Origin: Mesostigma viride
Lineage: Eukaryota > Streptophyta > Mesostigmatophyceae > Mesostigmatales > Mesostigmataceae
DNA length: 64,000 nucleotides
Direction: 5' to 3'
NCBI GenBank assembly: GCA_009746045.1
Contig: RPFO01000175.1
Coordinates: forward strand, 3,727,231 to 3,791,230
Positions 41,541-52,921 of this stretch are shown here, one piece after another. Below the pieces are notes generated by a model that was given only the letters and a program-made list of their open reading frames with translations, was not told the DNA's origin and made no database searches. The position numbers and the translations under genes were made by a program. Position 1 is the first letter of the stretch. Every line of letters starts with the position of its first letter.

Positions 41541-44180
41541 CAGAGTTCAATTATACGCAATACGCGGTTATACGCGCGGGCTCCGTATAATGGATAATAC
41601 GGTATAATACGGTATAATACGCGATTATACGCATGTCAGAAATTTTCATTTAATTCCTTGGTCGTCAAGACTGATTGAGACAATTGATAGACAGTTTATT
41701 CATTGCATATTTAGGTTACAGACTGCCACCGTTTCACCGCCAAAGCCATGGTGCGGTTCCCGGGTGGGGACCATAGCATCCATAGCCACACTGGGCTCGG
41801 ACTGCAAGGTAAGTGCAACGTAAGTGTGTCACTTCCTTATCAAGGCATATTGGGGCAGCGGTGCACGTTCTAGAATATTCTGCACAAGTTGCCAGCTGTC
41901 GATTATACAATTGACGATTAGGAGAACGCCAGATGTCAAGCAACTAACACGGCATACAATGCATCTAGAACTGGATTCAGTCATACGAAATATCCAACAC
42001 GGAATATTCGGCCGAGGATAGTACCGTCGGCACCTAAGGTACGCAAAGTATTGTGCCGGAATTACAACTTCGGCACTACATAACTTTTGCTATACTGCAC
42101 TATATTCAGTGCTGTAAGTTGTGCCGGAAAGCTCACGGCGGGCCCTACCAAGCCTATTTAATTATCGGCCAGAAAGACGGCAGGCGGGTGCGATTGTTAG
42201 GGACGCAACCCTAATACCTCCGTTTACAACATGATGGCCAGACACTACAAATGTAAACAGGGAGTTGGGCACACAGGGTGAAATTCACCTCTGACAACGC
42301 AACCACTGGATTTCATCGTTTTTGGGGTTGTTTCATGCATTTTGATATCATTTCAAGCAGTCCACATGTTTCTGACACTAAATTACACATGATACATGGG
42401 TTGCCACTGCTCAGCAGTGCTTGGGAACACTGGACGTGTAAACCGGGGTTCACGAGGAGCTAGATTATACCTATGCATTATACCCTAAAAAACAACGCCA
42501 AATGAAATGGAAAGATGAAAAAAGCAAAAGAAGTAAGATGGCTATGCTTCCATGCAAGCAGGTCCTGGGCATCTCCATGTTTCTTGTATGCATGAGGAGC
42601 ACACAAGAAGAAGGCTGACTTTGGCGAGCAAAACAAGAAATAGTGGCTAGATCTGGCCAGAAAAAGAAACAATTACGGGTCACAACCCGCCGACCATGCT
42701 TATCAAGCCTACCGTCAAAATGGAAAACGGCAAAACCAGAAATATCCTAACGCTGACAATTTAATAATTCAGCCAGCCAGCTCATCTGTCACACGTCTGA
42801 GCTGTCAGGCCATGTGTACTCTTCGAATGCAACCCTGAACACACTACCCAACCAAGCAGCACACCAATCAATTGGTGAGTGCTGGTTACATCAGATTTTA
42901 TTACAGCTTTTTGACGCAACTTCCGTCAGCATTCAACACATGGCCGGCCGTTCAAACAAACGGCGCCTGACTTACAAAAGGCAAAGCTAGTTGCCAGTAG
43001 GATTCCCCGGTAAACAACAAGCCGTCCCCATTCGTCTAACAAGCCTTTCTGCATGTACAGCCACAAGGTTGTGGCGGCCCTTTCTTTCCCGCATGCTGTT
43101 TAATAAACTATTTTCAGAGAAATCCGAGTTTAATTCGAGATGTTTTTAGCAAGAAAAAACATCGCGTTATCAAGCTTATCATATTTATAAACAATGCCAA
43201 GCACTACGTCACTGCTTTCGATGAAGCATAAGCTAATAGCAGACAAATCTGGTCCAAAATCTGCATGTCGTAGTGGTATTCCCCAACCATCACAAGCCAA
43301 TAATGCGTAGAGGCAGCAAAGCAACCAAAAGACAAGCAGAAAACCTCCATTACAGGTCTACGATTATTTTACAATCCACCCAACAACTTGATACAGTACA
43401 ATGAACACGTGAACAGGATAGCACGTACCAGATCAAAACCGCATATTACCTTTCTTGACGGAGCCAGCATGCCCACCTGATGGACGTAGCTGCGAGCCTT
43501 TCCTGGCCGTCGTCGCTTATAAATCATGTAAGGAATAACGTGAAACATCTATCCGCGTTCAAATGTAGGGGCATTTCCCGCCAATCAACAGTTAGCACAT
43601 GCACGGTCGCCACCTGGTTGCTGAAACGAGGTTGCCGCATCGAGCAGAAGGTCGAGACATATCTGTGCACATCCAAACGTTGCCTGGCCAAGGATATAAG
43701 CTTTTCAAGACCTAAGGATCATGCCTACAAAATTTCAGTTGAAAATGTAAAGCGGCCATGCTCTCGTACCAGTCAGGTTTCTGTATGACTTTGTTAATAT
43801 TCGGTGCATGGCTGCCCGAGAGGCCAGGGCAGAGACCTAAACAGCATGGAGGGTTGCCAACTTGCCATGCTCCAGTGTAGCTTGCTTGTAAGATCCTTGT
43901 GTCTCACGGTCGCCAAATGTCAACCAGTGGATGGTTTCCGTAGTGTTTCTAAGTTCCCTTGCTTTCCCGCCTTGGTTCCCGCACGAAAAATTTGGCTGCC
44001 GGACCTCGGCTGGACCGCAAAACCCCATAATACGCCCGCTGATACGCGTTATTCGCCGTATTATACGTAAAAATACGCCAATCGTATAAAACGGATAAAA
44101 ATTATACGCTCGACCTTGTATAACGCGTATTATACCGTATTATACCGTATAATACGCCGTATAATTATAATTGAACACTG
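41541..44180. mobile_element. hAT-type non-autonomous transposon, copy 2
   Basis: 2,640 bp with ends CAGAGTTCAATTATACGC and CAGTGTTCAATTATAATTA. It is flanked by a perfect 8-bp duplication GCCCTACA (41533-41540 and 44181-44188). It shares about 0.35 kb and 0.9 kb blocks with copy 1, nearly identical. Extra unique segments lie at about 41640-42290 and 42665-43125. No transposase ORF seen. Confidence 0.93.
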
Positions 44181-45503
44181 GCCCTACACAGCTCGGGAAC
44201 GTACAGCCGCCAATCCCCCGGCTGGACAGTGACTCACGACCAGACGCCCTTCCTGGAACTTGCAAGGGAAGGTGGCCCATCTGCTGCGGATGTGCCCTGA
44301 TGGCCTCGAGGGCCGCTTCTTCCGTGACCGTGAAACGACTTATCATCGTCTCTATTATAGGTCAGATGTGACCGTGAACACATCCTCTGCCGAGTCCTCA
44401 GCGTCCGCCATCACCCATGGTTGACGTACTCTGAGAAGACTGTGCATGGGAGGGCCGAGCGGATGAAGCTGAAAAATTCCCTGGGGCGGCACCACATGAC
44501 TGAGTGGCACGCGCGTGTGCGTGTGCGACCCCTCAGTCCCCTCCCCCCGGCCGGGGGTCTCCACGTCCTCGTGGGGGCCCTGACGGAAGGACTCATCCAG
44601 GATAGGATCGAGACAAGTCATCCATGGTGGTGTGCCCGAGATGAAAAAGATGGCGGGCCCGAGGGGACCGTGGCTCCGCGCCGTACGCGGTCCCTGGGGC
44701 GGCCACTGGAACACAGGTGGTATGAAGCACGTCCATATCCTCGTAGAACCAATAGTCAGCCCGTCGCGAGAGGGCGTCGGGAACAACGTTGTCCGCGCCC
44801 TTGACGTATTGGATCTTAAACGGTGCAAATTGCGACAATTAAGTACTCCATCCACCGCGCAATTGATGGGGCGTCAGGTTGGGCTGCACCAGGAGGTGGG
44901 TGAGAGGCCGGTGGTCGGTGTGGATCGACAGACGTACGCGGTGGGGGTCAAGATCCCCCTGCTCACTAATGGCCACCGAAAACTGTGCGCCCAAAAGATG
45001 GTGACGCCACGTGTGGCAGCAGTAAACTACTGCCAGGAGTTCCTGTTGGTGTACTGGATAGTTCCGTTCCGCCGGAATCATCGTACGAGAGATGTACTCA
45101 ATGGGCTGTAGACCCTTGCCTTGATCCTGCAGGAGAACGCCCCCGATGGCCACTTTGCTGGCGTCAGTAGCCACGACGAAGGGAAGGGACGGGTCCGGCA
45201 GGACGAGGACAGGGGCTGTGGTGAGGTAGCGCTTGAGGGCCTCAAAGGCCTGCTGGCACTGCTCAGCCCACAGGAACGGAGTACCCTTCTTGAGAAGAGC
45301 ATTGATCGGGGCGGCGATGGTGGCGAACCTCGGGATAAACCGTCGGTAGTAGGAAGCCAACCCTAGAAAACTGCGCACCCCCTTCACGTCCGTGGGAACC
45401 GGCCACTGCTGGACGGACTCAATCTTCTCCGGGTCGGTCGCAATGCCGTCAGCAGACAGGGTGTGGCCCAGGAAGGGCACACAGCGACCGGCGCGCACCT
45501 TGC
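44181..45503 (-). pseudogene. pol: Element 2 pol, RT C-terminal part and RNase H
   Basis: Minus strand. RT thumb/connection RCVPFLGHTLSADGIATDPE and SFLGLASYYRRFIPRFATIA, then RNase H with VATDASKVAIGGVLLQDQG, HQQELLAVVYCCHTWRHHL and IHTDHRPLTHLLV (Asp, Glu, Asp catalytic acids). Then the connector to integrase: APFKIQYVKGADNVVPDALS, HLFHLGHTTMDDLSRS. Several frameshifts. At 45503 it is cut by Gypsy element 3; the missing upstream RT resumes at 63889. This is the segment that elements 1 and 3 have lost. Confidence 0.9.
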
Positions 45504-46171
45504 TGTTACGTCCCAGCCCAGACACTCCTAGCCTGAGCTACGTAGCGAAAGATCTACCATGCCGGAATTAGGAAGATTCAAGGTGGCCTAATGCAGATTG
45601 CGCTTCACGACTGGGGTCGTGAGATATCTGGCACCGCGACTTGATGCCAAGCTAATTAATACACACTTATAATGGCTAGCAATACCAATTACAAATGGAT
45701 AGTTGCCCCAGGTTTAATGTGTAGGCGTATTCGCACTTATCATTCATCAAACCAAGAGGACGAGACTCTCGTCCTCGGACCAATTTCACCTAGGTCTGCC
45801 ACTACGCTGGCAAGGGGCGCCGACATGGCGCCGACCTTCCAAAGCATGCAGTCCACACAAGATCCTTGGGTCGACATCGACCCTCGCCTACAGAATCCAC
45901 GCATGAGTACAATATCTCAACTAGCTATAAAGTACGCAGCGCGGCGCGACTGCACCGGCCCCTAGAAGATACACGCATACAACAACCTAGGCCCAAAATA
46001 ACTGGTCCGAATCACCCAAACTGTCATAGTTCCATACAAAAGTCCTGACCAAGGGACAATTCCCAAATTAAGTCCCGAAATGAGTCCCAAAGTCCTACGG
46101 ACCATGACAACAAGTCAAACTACATAATTTATTCCATTGTTACGTCCGTCCAAAAGGGCCGGGACGTAACA
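45504..46171 (-). repeat. 3' LTR of Gypsy element 3
   Basis: Bounded by TGTTACGTCC and GGGACGTAACA on the plus strand. A 97-codon plus-strand ORF inside (MASNTNYKWIV) is antisense to the element, occurs in both LTRs and is not called a gene. Confidence 0.95.
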
Positions 46172-46191
46172 CTCCTCCCCCCCCACGGGGG
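46172..46191 (-). promoter_or_regulatory. Polypurine tract, element 3
   Basis: On the minus strand CCCCCGTGGGGGGGGAGGAG abuts the 3' LTR and resembles the tract of element 1. Confidence 0.85.
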
Positions 46192-46214
46192 TCGGTAGTC
46201 CCTACCGTACAAGA

Positions 46215-46330
46215 GATAGAATTAGGAAACAAGTAAGCTACTATGAGAGTACTATGTCCCAACCCCGGTTCACCCGCGGGTTAGTAATACCAATTCCTCT
46301 AGAGGTTGATACACAGGACCAACCCTGACG
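46215..46330 (-). pseudogene. Remnant of the 3' ORF motif, element 3
   Basis: The minus strand reads N-W-Y-Y-stop-P-A-G-E-P-G-L-G-H-S-T, aligned with NWLYQPAGEQGLGHSI of the element 1 3' ORF. A CAA-to-TAA change makes the stop. It lies at the same place, just before the polypurine tract. Confidence 0.6.
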
Positions 46331-46454
46331 TAGTAGCATGAAACAGGATGACAGGATAATGCCACTATCCGTCATAAAACTCTCACAACCATCTCAGCGA
46401 CCGCCGTTGTTGGCGCGCCGATCCACTGGAACCATCTTAGGGGGCGCCACCAGT

Positions 46455-47071
46455 TGTAAGAGTGAGAATGCCACGAATTCCGCCATGGTTCTTGCAGGAA
46501 GTTGCCTTTATTAATAACAAGGAAACACAGACGTAAGTCACGTCACTTCCAAGACTGCACGCAGCACAGGCGACAGGGTCGCAGTGCCCAGAGAACGTGC
46601 ACGCAAGAACTAGCGTCCCGGTGCGACCAAGTCACACATATAGGTTGTTAGGGACGCGTCCAAGTAATCAGCTGCACTGTCACAGCCGAACTGTCAATCA
46701 ATTGATTACACAGACTCTGGCACGCCTTTGGCGCGCAGATCTATCAATTGTCCATACGGCTAGTCCTGTGGACCTATCCGTACACTACTCAGCATCAATT
46801 GTCTCATAGGTCCTGGCGCGCTACAGCACGCCTACCTATCAATTGACCATCAAGTCCTGTACAAGTCCTGTCAACGTCCTGCGGACTATCAAAGTGACAC
46901 TTGTACATCCTGTGTCCGTACGCGCCCACAGTGGCGCGCCGGGTACTGTCGGCACAGCCTAGGAAACGTCATAACTTTTACGTTCCTTAACCAAATGAGG
47001 CGTTCAAGGTGCCGTTGGAAAGAGCGTAACAATCTCTATCCATCTAACGTAAATCCTTTACGTTAACTCCA
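46455..47071 (-). repeat. 3' LTR of the Copia-like element
   Basis: 617 bp, TGTAAGAGTGAGAATGCC to TTTACGTTAACTCCA on the plus strand. The partner is at 53662-54278. Confidence 0.93.
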
Positions 47072-47090
47072 ATCCCTTCTTTTCTTTAGG
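47072..47090 (-). promoter_or_regulatory. Polypurine tract of the Copia-like element
   Basis: On the minus strand the sequence just before the LTR is CTAAAGAAAAGAAGGGAT, a typical purine tract. Confidence 0.8.
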
Positions 47091-48018
47091 GATCACATCC
47101 CCTGCCAGGGACCCTTGAAGTAGCTTGAAATGTCCTTCACTCCAGCTTGAAGCTTGAACAGATGTCTTTAATGGCCAATGCCATTCCCCCAGCCCTTTCT
47201 TTTAAGGAACTGGAAAAGAAACAGATCTGCCACAGGGAAAACCATTCCATGAGAAATGGATAAAAACCTATGGAAGTGGCATTACAGAGTACCACCAGAT
47301 ATTAGAAGCACACAAAATTAAATACATACAGGTTAATTCTATGAGGTCTTCTCCAGGAATTAATCCCATCACCTCGGTAGAGCCTCCAGTACAATGACCT
47401 TCTGGCGGTGAGTTACATTAATCCCAGATACTAATCCCATAAAACCCAGTACATATTCAATATAAGTACAATAAATCCATGACAATTAAAATACCACTTG
47501 ACAAAGTAAGGCGTATTACAATAGTTTGCCTGTCATTCTCTCAACAGGGGTCTATTGGCGCCCGTCTTACGGCGCCCGTCTACTTGCCAGATGGTAAACT
47601 GCCACAGCAAACAAATGACAAAATGAAACACATAGGCAACAATTAAATCCTGCCCTGGGGAACTAGGGAAGTCTGAACAGGCAAACACCTGAACAGGCCA
47701 GCTTGTAGAAACATAATACCAGGGAATCGAACCCCGCCCTATAAACCCCAGAATAAAGGTTCCCAGACCATTGTGAGAAGTATGTACAAATATACATTTC
47801 TTTTAAAATAGAATACATGGTCTGTAATGGACCTGTCAACCTTGTGTAGTCAACAGCATGAACCCCAGCCAAAACCTGGCTGTATCCTGATTAAAATCAG
47901 AGTGAGTGTACCATGGTCCATGAGCCTTAGTACAGACTAAAATACAGGTATTATGCCAGTCACAATGCTGACACTACCACACAATCTGCTCTCCAATGCC
48001 CTATAACCATGCACCAGC
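47091..48018 (-). other. Copia 3' untranslated region
   Basis: About 930 bp between the RNase H stop and the 3' LTR with no convincing ORF. AT-rich. Nothing recognised. Confidence 0.55.
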
Positions 48019-48762
48019 TTAGACAGCTTGCTGAGATGGGTCCATCAGAGACTGAAGAACCTTGTATTGCACTGCTGCCTTCTGCACTAGCTTGGTCAAA
48101 GCATCAGCAGGATTGTCAACCCCAGGGATATGCTCAATATTGGCCAAGGAGGACAACTCCTTAAGAAGGAGATAATCCAAGTCCCTACTTCTGGCCATCT
48201 GCCTGTGCACAAACTGCACCATCCCCATGGAGTCTGTTTTTAGAAGAGTGGTAACCTGAAGTGGCCAAGGAGTGTTAGAAGTCATCTGATGAAGCAACTC
48301 CTTCAGATAAAGGCTTGTGTGAATGCCTTCACAAATAGCCCTGCATTCTGCCACATCACTGCTGACAGCCACCCGTTTGTGCAGGCGACTAAACCAGCTC
48401 ACCAAACTCCCCAGGCCTTCCTGTCTGAGCACAAAGAGCCCTGCAGCCCTGCCCCTGACCTTGGAGACCTGCCTGCTGTCCATTGAGCTATCCACATACA
48501 GCTCCATGCAAATGGGTTGTGATAAATCCACTGCAGACAACAGAATGCCAGATGAAGCCCTGACCTGATCAGCCACCTTGGCAGACCCTAGCTCCACCAG
48601 CATGTCATCAGGCAACCTGGCTATGACCATAAGGTCTGGCCTGGAAATGCCTGCCACCCAAGCAACCATGCCCCTCACCATGGGACACAGTGCCTGTGTG
48701 ATGGTTGGAGGAAGCTTGCTAATGAGGGTCTCTTGATAATCATTGCCCCCCACCAGCAGCAT
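48019..48762 (-). CDS. pol: Copia-like RNase H domain
   Basis: Continuous frame with the Copia RNase H pattern: MELYVDSSMDSRQVSKVRGR (first Asp), AVSSDVAECRAICEGIHTSL (Glu), LLKTDSMGMVQFVHRQMARS (second Asp), then IEHIPGVDNPADALTKLVQ, the hallmark C-terminal motif. It ends with a stop at 48019. RNase H removes template RNA during cDNA synthesis. Confidence 0.88.
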   Translation of the reverse strand: MLLVGGNDYQETLISKLPPTITQALCPMVRGMVAWVAGISRPDLMVIARLPDDMLVELGSAKVADQVRASSGILLSAVDLSQPICMELYVDSSMDSRQVSKVRGRAAGLFVLRQEGLGSLVSWFSRLHKRVAVSSDVAECRAICEGIHTSLYLKELLHQMTSNTPWPLQVTTLLKTDSMGMVQFVHRQMARSRDLDYLLLKELSSLANIEHIPGVDNPADALTKLVQKAAVQYKVLQSLMDPSQQAV

Positions 48763-49590
48763 ACGCCACTCCCCCCCTTCTTCACCAGTGTGGCCTCCAT
48801 GCCCACAAACAGCAGAGGCTCATTCTCCACCTGCCATTGCTCCCTACCCAGAGGAAACTTGGACTTAATGATGGAGATCAGCTCCTTAAGCCACGACGTG
48901 GGAGCTATCAGATGTAGGTCATCCCCGTGCAGCGAAGCATACACTGGCAGGCCTTCCCATTGCCCCAGAAACAGACAGGGGTCTACAGGAGAGACCTTCA
49001 AGTTGCAATGCTCCTTCAGGAAACGGTTGAGAGTCTCCCTCCAGATTATTGGACTTGACCTCAGGCCCTCCAGGCCCTTGAGGATTTTAAGGAACTCCGT
49101 GTGGATGTCCCTTTTCCATACAGCAGGCACCCTAACATAGAAAGGCGTCTTGCCCTCCCACTTTTCCTGTGCCACATCTGCATCCCCTCCAGAAATGCCC
49201 TCTTGAAGTCTACCACCACTGAGCCATAGTCCAAGCCCTTGTTGAGAAGGCCTAGAAATACACACAGCAGCAGCCTCCAAGTATCATGCAGCATGCCAGG
49301 GGTATACAACTCCTCAGCAGTGCACTCACCAGTACCCTTGAACTCATTCAGCACTGGCCTGACATGTGGTACCTTGACCCCGTCCACCTCCTTCATCTTG
49401 ATGACAAACTTGAGCTTGAGTAGACGTCGTGCAGGAGGCAGGTCATTGACAGGTTCCACGCATTTCTTGGAGATCCAGTCCTCCCCAGATTTAATCAGAC
49501 CCAGTGTGACCTGGGGACACATAATGGGAGAGGACATGAGCTTCACCAGGCCTTGGTAGTTGATAGGGCTGTGTCCAGCAAGTGAGTGAG
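48736..49590 (-). pseudogene. pol: Copia-like reverse transcriptase, frameshifted
   Basis: The N-terminal part (frame ending upstream) has WISKKCVEPVNDLPPARRLL, FVIKMKEVDGVKVPHVRPVL and VVVDFKRAFLEGM (catalytic Asp). After a frameshift near 49150 the rest has LKILKGLEGLRSSPIIWRET, VDPCLFLGQWEGLPVYASLH and GDDLHLIAPTSWL, where LHGDD takes the place of the usual YVDD. Divergent but recognisable Ty1/Copia RT. Confidence 0.82.
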
Positions 49591-49739
49591 GACCAATGCC
49601 CAAACTGCTTGGATGACTAGCAGCTGGCAATATGAGGTCATCAACCAAGGGCTCCTGCCCCTGGCACACTTGCACACGCTTAACCGTCCTGGTTACTGCA
49701 CGTGATAGGTGAGTGGTCCTGAAATTAATCAGTGGGACC

Positions 49740-50045
49740 TGACCAGCCCCTTCCTTAGTCAGGAGAGAGGACGTGATCACTACCCCATCCTGGCATAGGA
49801 AATTCTGCCCCAGAAGAGCAGGTCCTTGATAGCCCTCCAAGACACAAAAAGCAGTGTCCTGTCCAAGGATAGGAATGAATACCTCACCCAGTACCTTCAC
49901 GTGTACCCCGCCACTGAAGTCAGACACAAACTGATAGCTGGGTTCAGACATGCTGTACCCTGCTGCAGCCCTGGTCCCAATGATGGAAACCTGAGAATTA
50001 GTGTCTACCTCTAAGGCAGTGTCCAGCCCCAGATTGCCATGCCAC
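49740..50045 (-). CDS. pol: Aspartic protease domain lying between integrase and RT
   Basis: The minus strand reads GLDTALEVDTNSQVSIIGTR (DTNS at the active-site position, 49994-50008), then VHVKVLGEVFIPILGQDTAF and GPALLGQNFLCQDGVVI, the hydrophobic-LGxxFL motif of retropepsins. The frame continues directly into RT. In standard Copia the protease lies before integrase. A weak alternative remnant (KTSLTAGAAVRMSD, about 51457-51500) sits at the usual place, so this could be a duplicated or relocated protease. Confidence 0.68.
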
Positions 50046-50126
50046 CTGAGCTTGGCTACCTTGGGCTGCTTCTTGGCCTTTGTAGAGCCCCAATCAATCC
50101 AGCCAAACTTGTCCCCCTGGGCTTGG

Positions 50127-51500
50127 TTAGTGCCTTGGGCTTGACAGTTGACTCCCCAGCTGTTGACCTTGCAGCCTGTTCAACAAGTACCTCTGCAACC
50201 TGGCCAGGGCTGACAGATTCCCCTGCAACAGATGTGGTCGTTGCGTCAGTGATGTCACTGGGACCTGAAAATCCTGCAGATCCTGTGAGCCTTGTGCCTG
50301 ACTGCCCTCATTCATCAGGTTAGGCTTGACATATGACCAACTCAGCCGGTGTACATGCTTTGGTTCGTCCTCCATGCTGACCAAGCATGCGTGGCTAGCT
50401 TCATCAACCTGGGTAACCACCCCAGGACTCCAGCTACCACGTTTGCCATAAAGGCTAGGTTCCTTCCAAGCTAGGACCTTCTGACCCACTTGTGGCTCCA
50501 GCATCTTCCAACCCCGGTCCTTCTCCCTCAGCTTGGCAAAGGTGACATGTGCAGCATGTTTCCAGCCCTCCAGCACATGTGGTGGGCACAGGCCATGATA
50601 TAGACCCATTGGGCTGACAGCAACTCCATCATAGTAGAAGTTAACCCTGCTGTTCAGCTGCTGCTCCACGTTCCTCAGCCATGCACTCCTGACAAGTGCA
50701 GGTGCAGACAAGGGTACCCAGTCTTCAGAGATGATCAATTTCTTGACCTCCTGGATTGCCCTCTCGATAGCACCCTGCTGCCCATGAGCCTCCCTAGGTG
50801 TAACCAGCAACTCAGGAAGGGTAGGATCACCCTTGAGATGCTGAAACTGCATGTCCACCTGGATCCTTGTGGTAGGAAACTTGGCTCTTACATTCTGCAG
50901 GGCAGCCAGCAAGTACCTGTTCTTCATAGAAGGTAAATGCTCCAGCACCTTGTATTTCGTGTACCTGTCCACGCACACCAACAGTTGCATGCCCCTGATG
51001 TGTTGGATATCACACTGCAGATCACCAATGCTCTGAGGTAGAGCTTTGGCATGTGATTTCCTGGGCTTGTTGGAGGACAACTGGCACTTACACCGTGAGG
51101 CAGCTTGCTGACACGCCTTAAGAAGGGGTGCCCTGCCCATACGGAAGGCAAAGTTGTTTGACAGAGAAGTGGCATGCCCAAACATGTTGTGGATTCGGGC
51201 ACCCAACTCCTGGTACACAGAGGAAGCAGTCCCTGGCACAGTCAGGACTGTGCTGTCAGGTTGTCCAGCATCACCATGCTGACTTCCATCCTGTTCTGAC
51301 TCAGAGCCTGAGTCACCCTGCTCATGCCCAACACCTGGACCGCCAGCAGGGACCACATGCATACCACCAGAGGCCTTCACACCCCTCTGTGGTTGTACAT
51401 TGGTTTCTCTCAAAATGAGAGGTCCACCCTCGTGCCCAGCACGAGGATGCATGGGGTCAGACATTCTTACAGCTGCACCAGCTGTCAAGGACGTCTTCAT
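50127..51500 (-). CDS. pol: Copia-like integrase
   Basis: Open frame of 457 codons. The zinc part has ARIHNMFGHATSLSN and ASRCKCQLSSNKPRK (HH..CC). The core follows: GDLQCDIQHIRGMQLLVCVD with the first Asp, FPTTRIQVDMQFQHLKGD with the second, and HGQQGAIERAIQEVKKLI with the Glu. The C-terminal domain has PQVGQKVLAWKEPSLYGKRG and RLSWSYVKPNLM. The frame changes just before the protease. Integrates cDNA into the chromosome. Confidence 0.85.
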   Translation of the reverse strand: MKTSLTAGAAVRMSDPMHPRAGHEGGPLILRETNVQPQRGVKASGGMHVVPAGGPGVGHEQGDSGSESEQDGSQHGDAGQPDSTVLTVPGTASSVYQELGARIHNMFGHATSLSNNFAFRMGRAPLLKACQQAASRCKCQLSSNKPRKSHAKALPQSIGDLQCDIQHIRGMQLLVCVDRYTKYKVLEHLPSMKNRYLLAALQNVRAKFPTTRIQVDMQFQHLKGDPTLPELLVTPREAHGQQGAIERAIQEVKKLIISEDWVPLSAPALVRSAWLRNVEQQLNSRVNFYYDGVAVSPMGLYHGLCPPHVLEGWKHAAHVTFAKLREKDRGWKMLEPQVGQKVLAWKEPSLYGKRGSWSPGVVTQVDEASHACLVSMEDEPKHVHRLSWSYVKPNLMNEGSQAQGSQDLQDFQVPVTSLTQRPHLLQGNLSALARLQRYLLNRLQGQQLGSQLSSPRH

Positions 51501-52754
51501 AGGAACCTGTACCTCTCCAGGTGACCTGGGGCCACCTGAACCTGGAGATCACCCTCTTGTTGCCCAGATATAAAATCTGCATTGGAGCACCTGGCCTCCC
51601 CCTTGGGTGAATTAAGGTGTGTAGGGGTTGCCTCAGACAGTCACTGCTCCTTGTTGTCTTCTTGCTGACTGCCCTTTGAAGGCTGGCCTGCCTGGGACTT
51701 GTTGTTGTTCTTCTTGTTGTTGTTGTTTTCTTGTTGCTGCCCTGGCCCTGGGACTTCTTGAAGCTGGGACACTCCTTCTTGATGTGCCCCCACCCCTTGC
51801 ACAGGTAGCATTGTATCTTTGACTTGCCCTGGCCACTGCCCCCGTTGTCAGACGCGTTGCCCTGCTTGGGCTGACCACCCACCCGCCTGAACACCGACTT
51901 GGAGTGTGACCTCCTGTCAGGTCGGGTGAATGATCTCCCTTGCGCTTGTTGTGGTTGCCCCTACGCCCTCCTTGGCTTCTGTCAGCCTCAGACGTCTTGG
52001 AGCCACCCTGGGTACGCCCACCTGCCTGGGTAGCCTTCACTGCTGGCACTCCACCCTCAAACAGCTCCTCTGCCTCGAGTGCTTGTTTGATTATGACCTT
52101 GTAGGCCTTGAGGGTTGAGTGTGGGGCACACATGACCTTTAAGGAGCCACGTGTAGCCTTGTCCAGCCCAGAAACCTTGAGCCAGTTTGTCAGGGCTATG
52201 TTATCAGCAACATTAAAGCCGTGAGCCCTGCCCTCCTCAACCATTTTACAATAGTTAAGGAAGTTCTGGATCAGGTCTCCCTTGACCTCCCACCCTTGAT
52301 ACTTGTCCTGCCAATGGATGCCGACCTTCTTGCGTTGGTCTTCCAGCAGCTCCTTCAGCTCAGCTACGTACAGTGCCCAGGCCTTATTGGCCTTTTTGCA
52401 CTCCCTGGTCAGGTCCTTAATCTGGTCAGTACACTTGCCAAAAGTGCTACTTCCTATCCAGATCTGATAGTAATTTGTACCACCGTACAAGCTAGGGAAC
52501 CCTTCCAATCCTTCCACAAACTCTTCAGCCTGCTTAGGCTTGGAGTCTGAGGTTACAGGCTGCAGCTGATTAACAATTAAAAGACCCTGTGTGGTGAGAT
52601 CAAAACCATGAACAGCTTGTGCATTATTATTATTGTGATGAATGTTGGTAATCTCTCCGGTAACCCCCACGTCATCTACGTGAGCGGTCCCACTACCAGC
52701 ACCACCATTATTCCCACTGGCTGGGGCACCTTTGCTACGGCGCCCGTCTGCCAT
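51457..52754 (-). pseudogene. gag: gag of the Copia-like element, frameshifted
   Basis: ATG at 52754 (MADGRRSKGAPASG). The core includes QAEEFVEGLEGFPSLYGGTN, HWQDKYQGWEVKGDLIQNFL and SGLDKATRGSLKVMCAPHST. A frameshift near 51900 moves the CCHC knuckle CYLCKGWGHIKKEC into another frame (51457-51894). The core does not look like the common Copia gag families. Confidence 0.78.
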
Positions 52755-52921
52755 TCTGCACTACAAGCTATTCAAAACACCTCAGCACAGCAGCAGAACA
52801 AAGTATGTACAAAAGATTGTCGCAACTGCCGCTTGCGCCGGTGTCGCCGCCGCCCCCGCGAATTGCCGCCGAAAATTCGACAAAAAAATGTCGACGAGCA
52901 CTGGATAAAAAATTGGCCGAC

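Noticed and set aside
45672-45965. 97-codon ORF MASNTNYKWIV in the element 3 LTR, repeated at 63386
   Set aside because: Antisense to the element and present only because the LTR is duplicated; no family motif.
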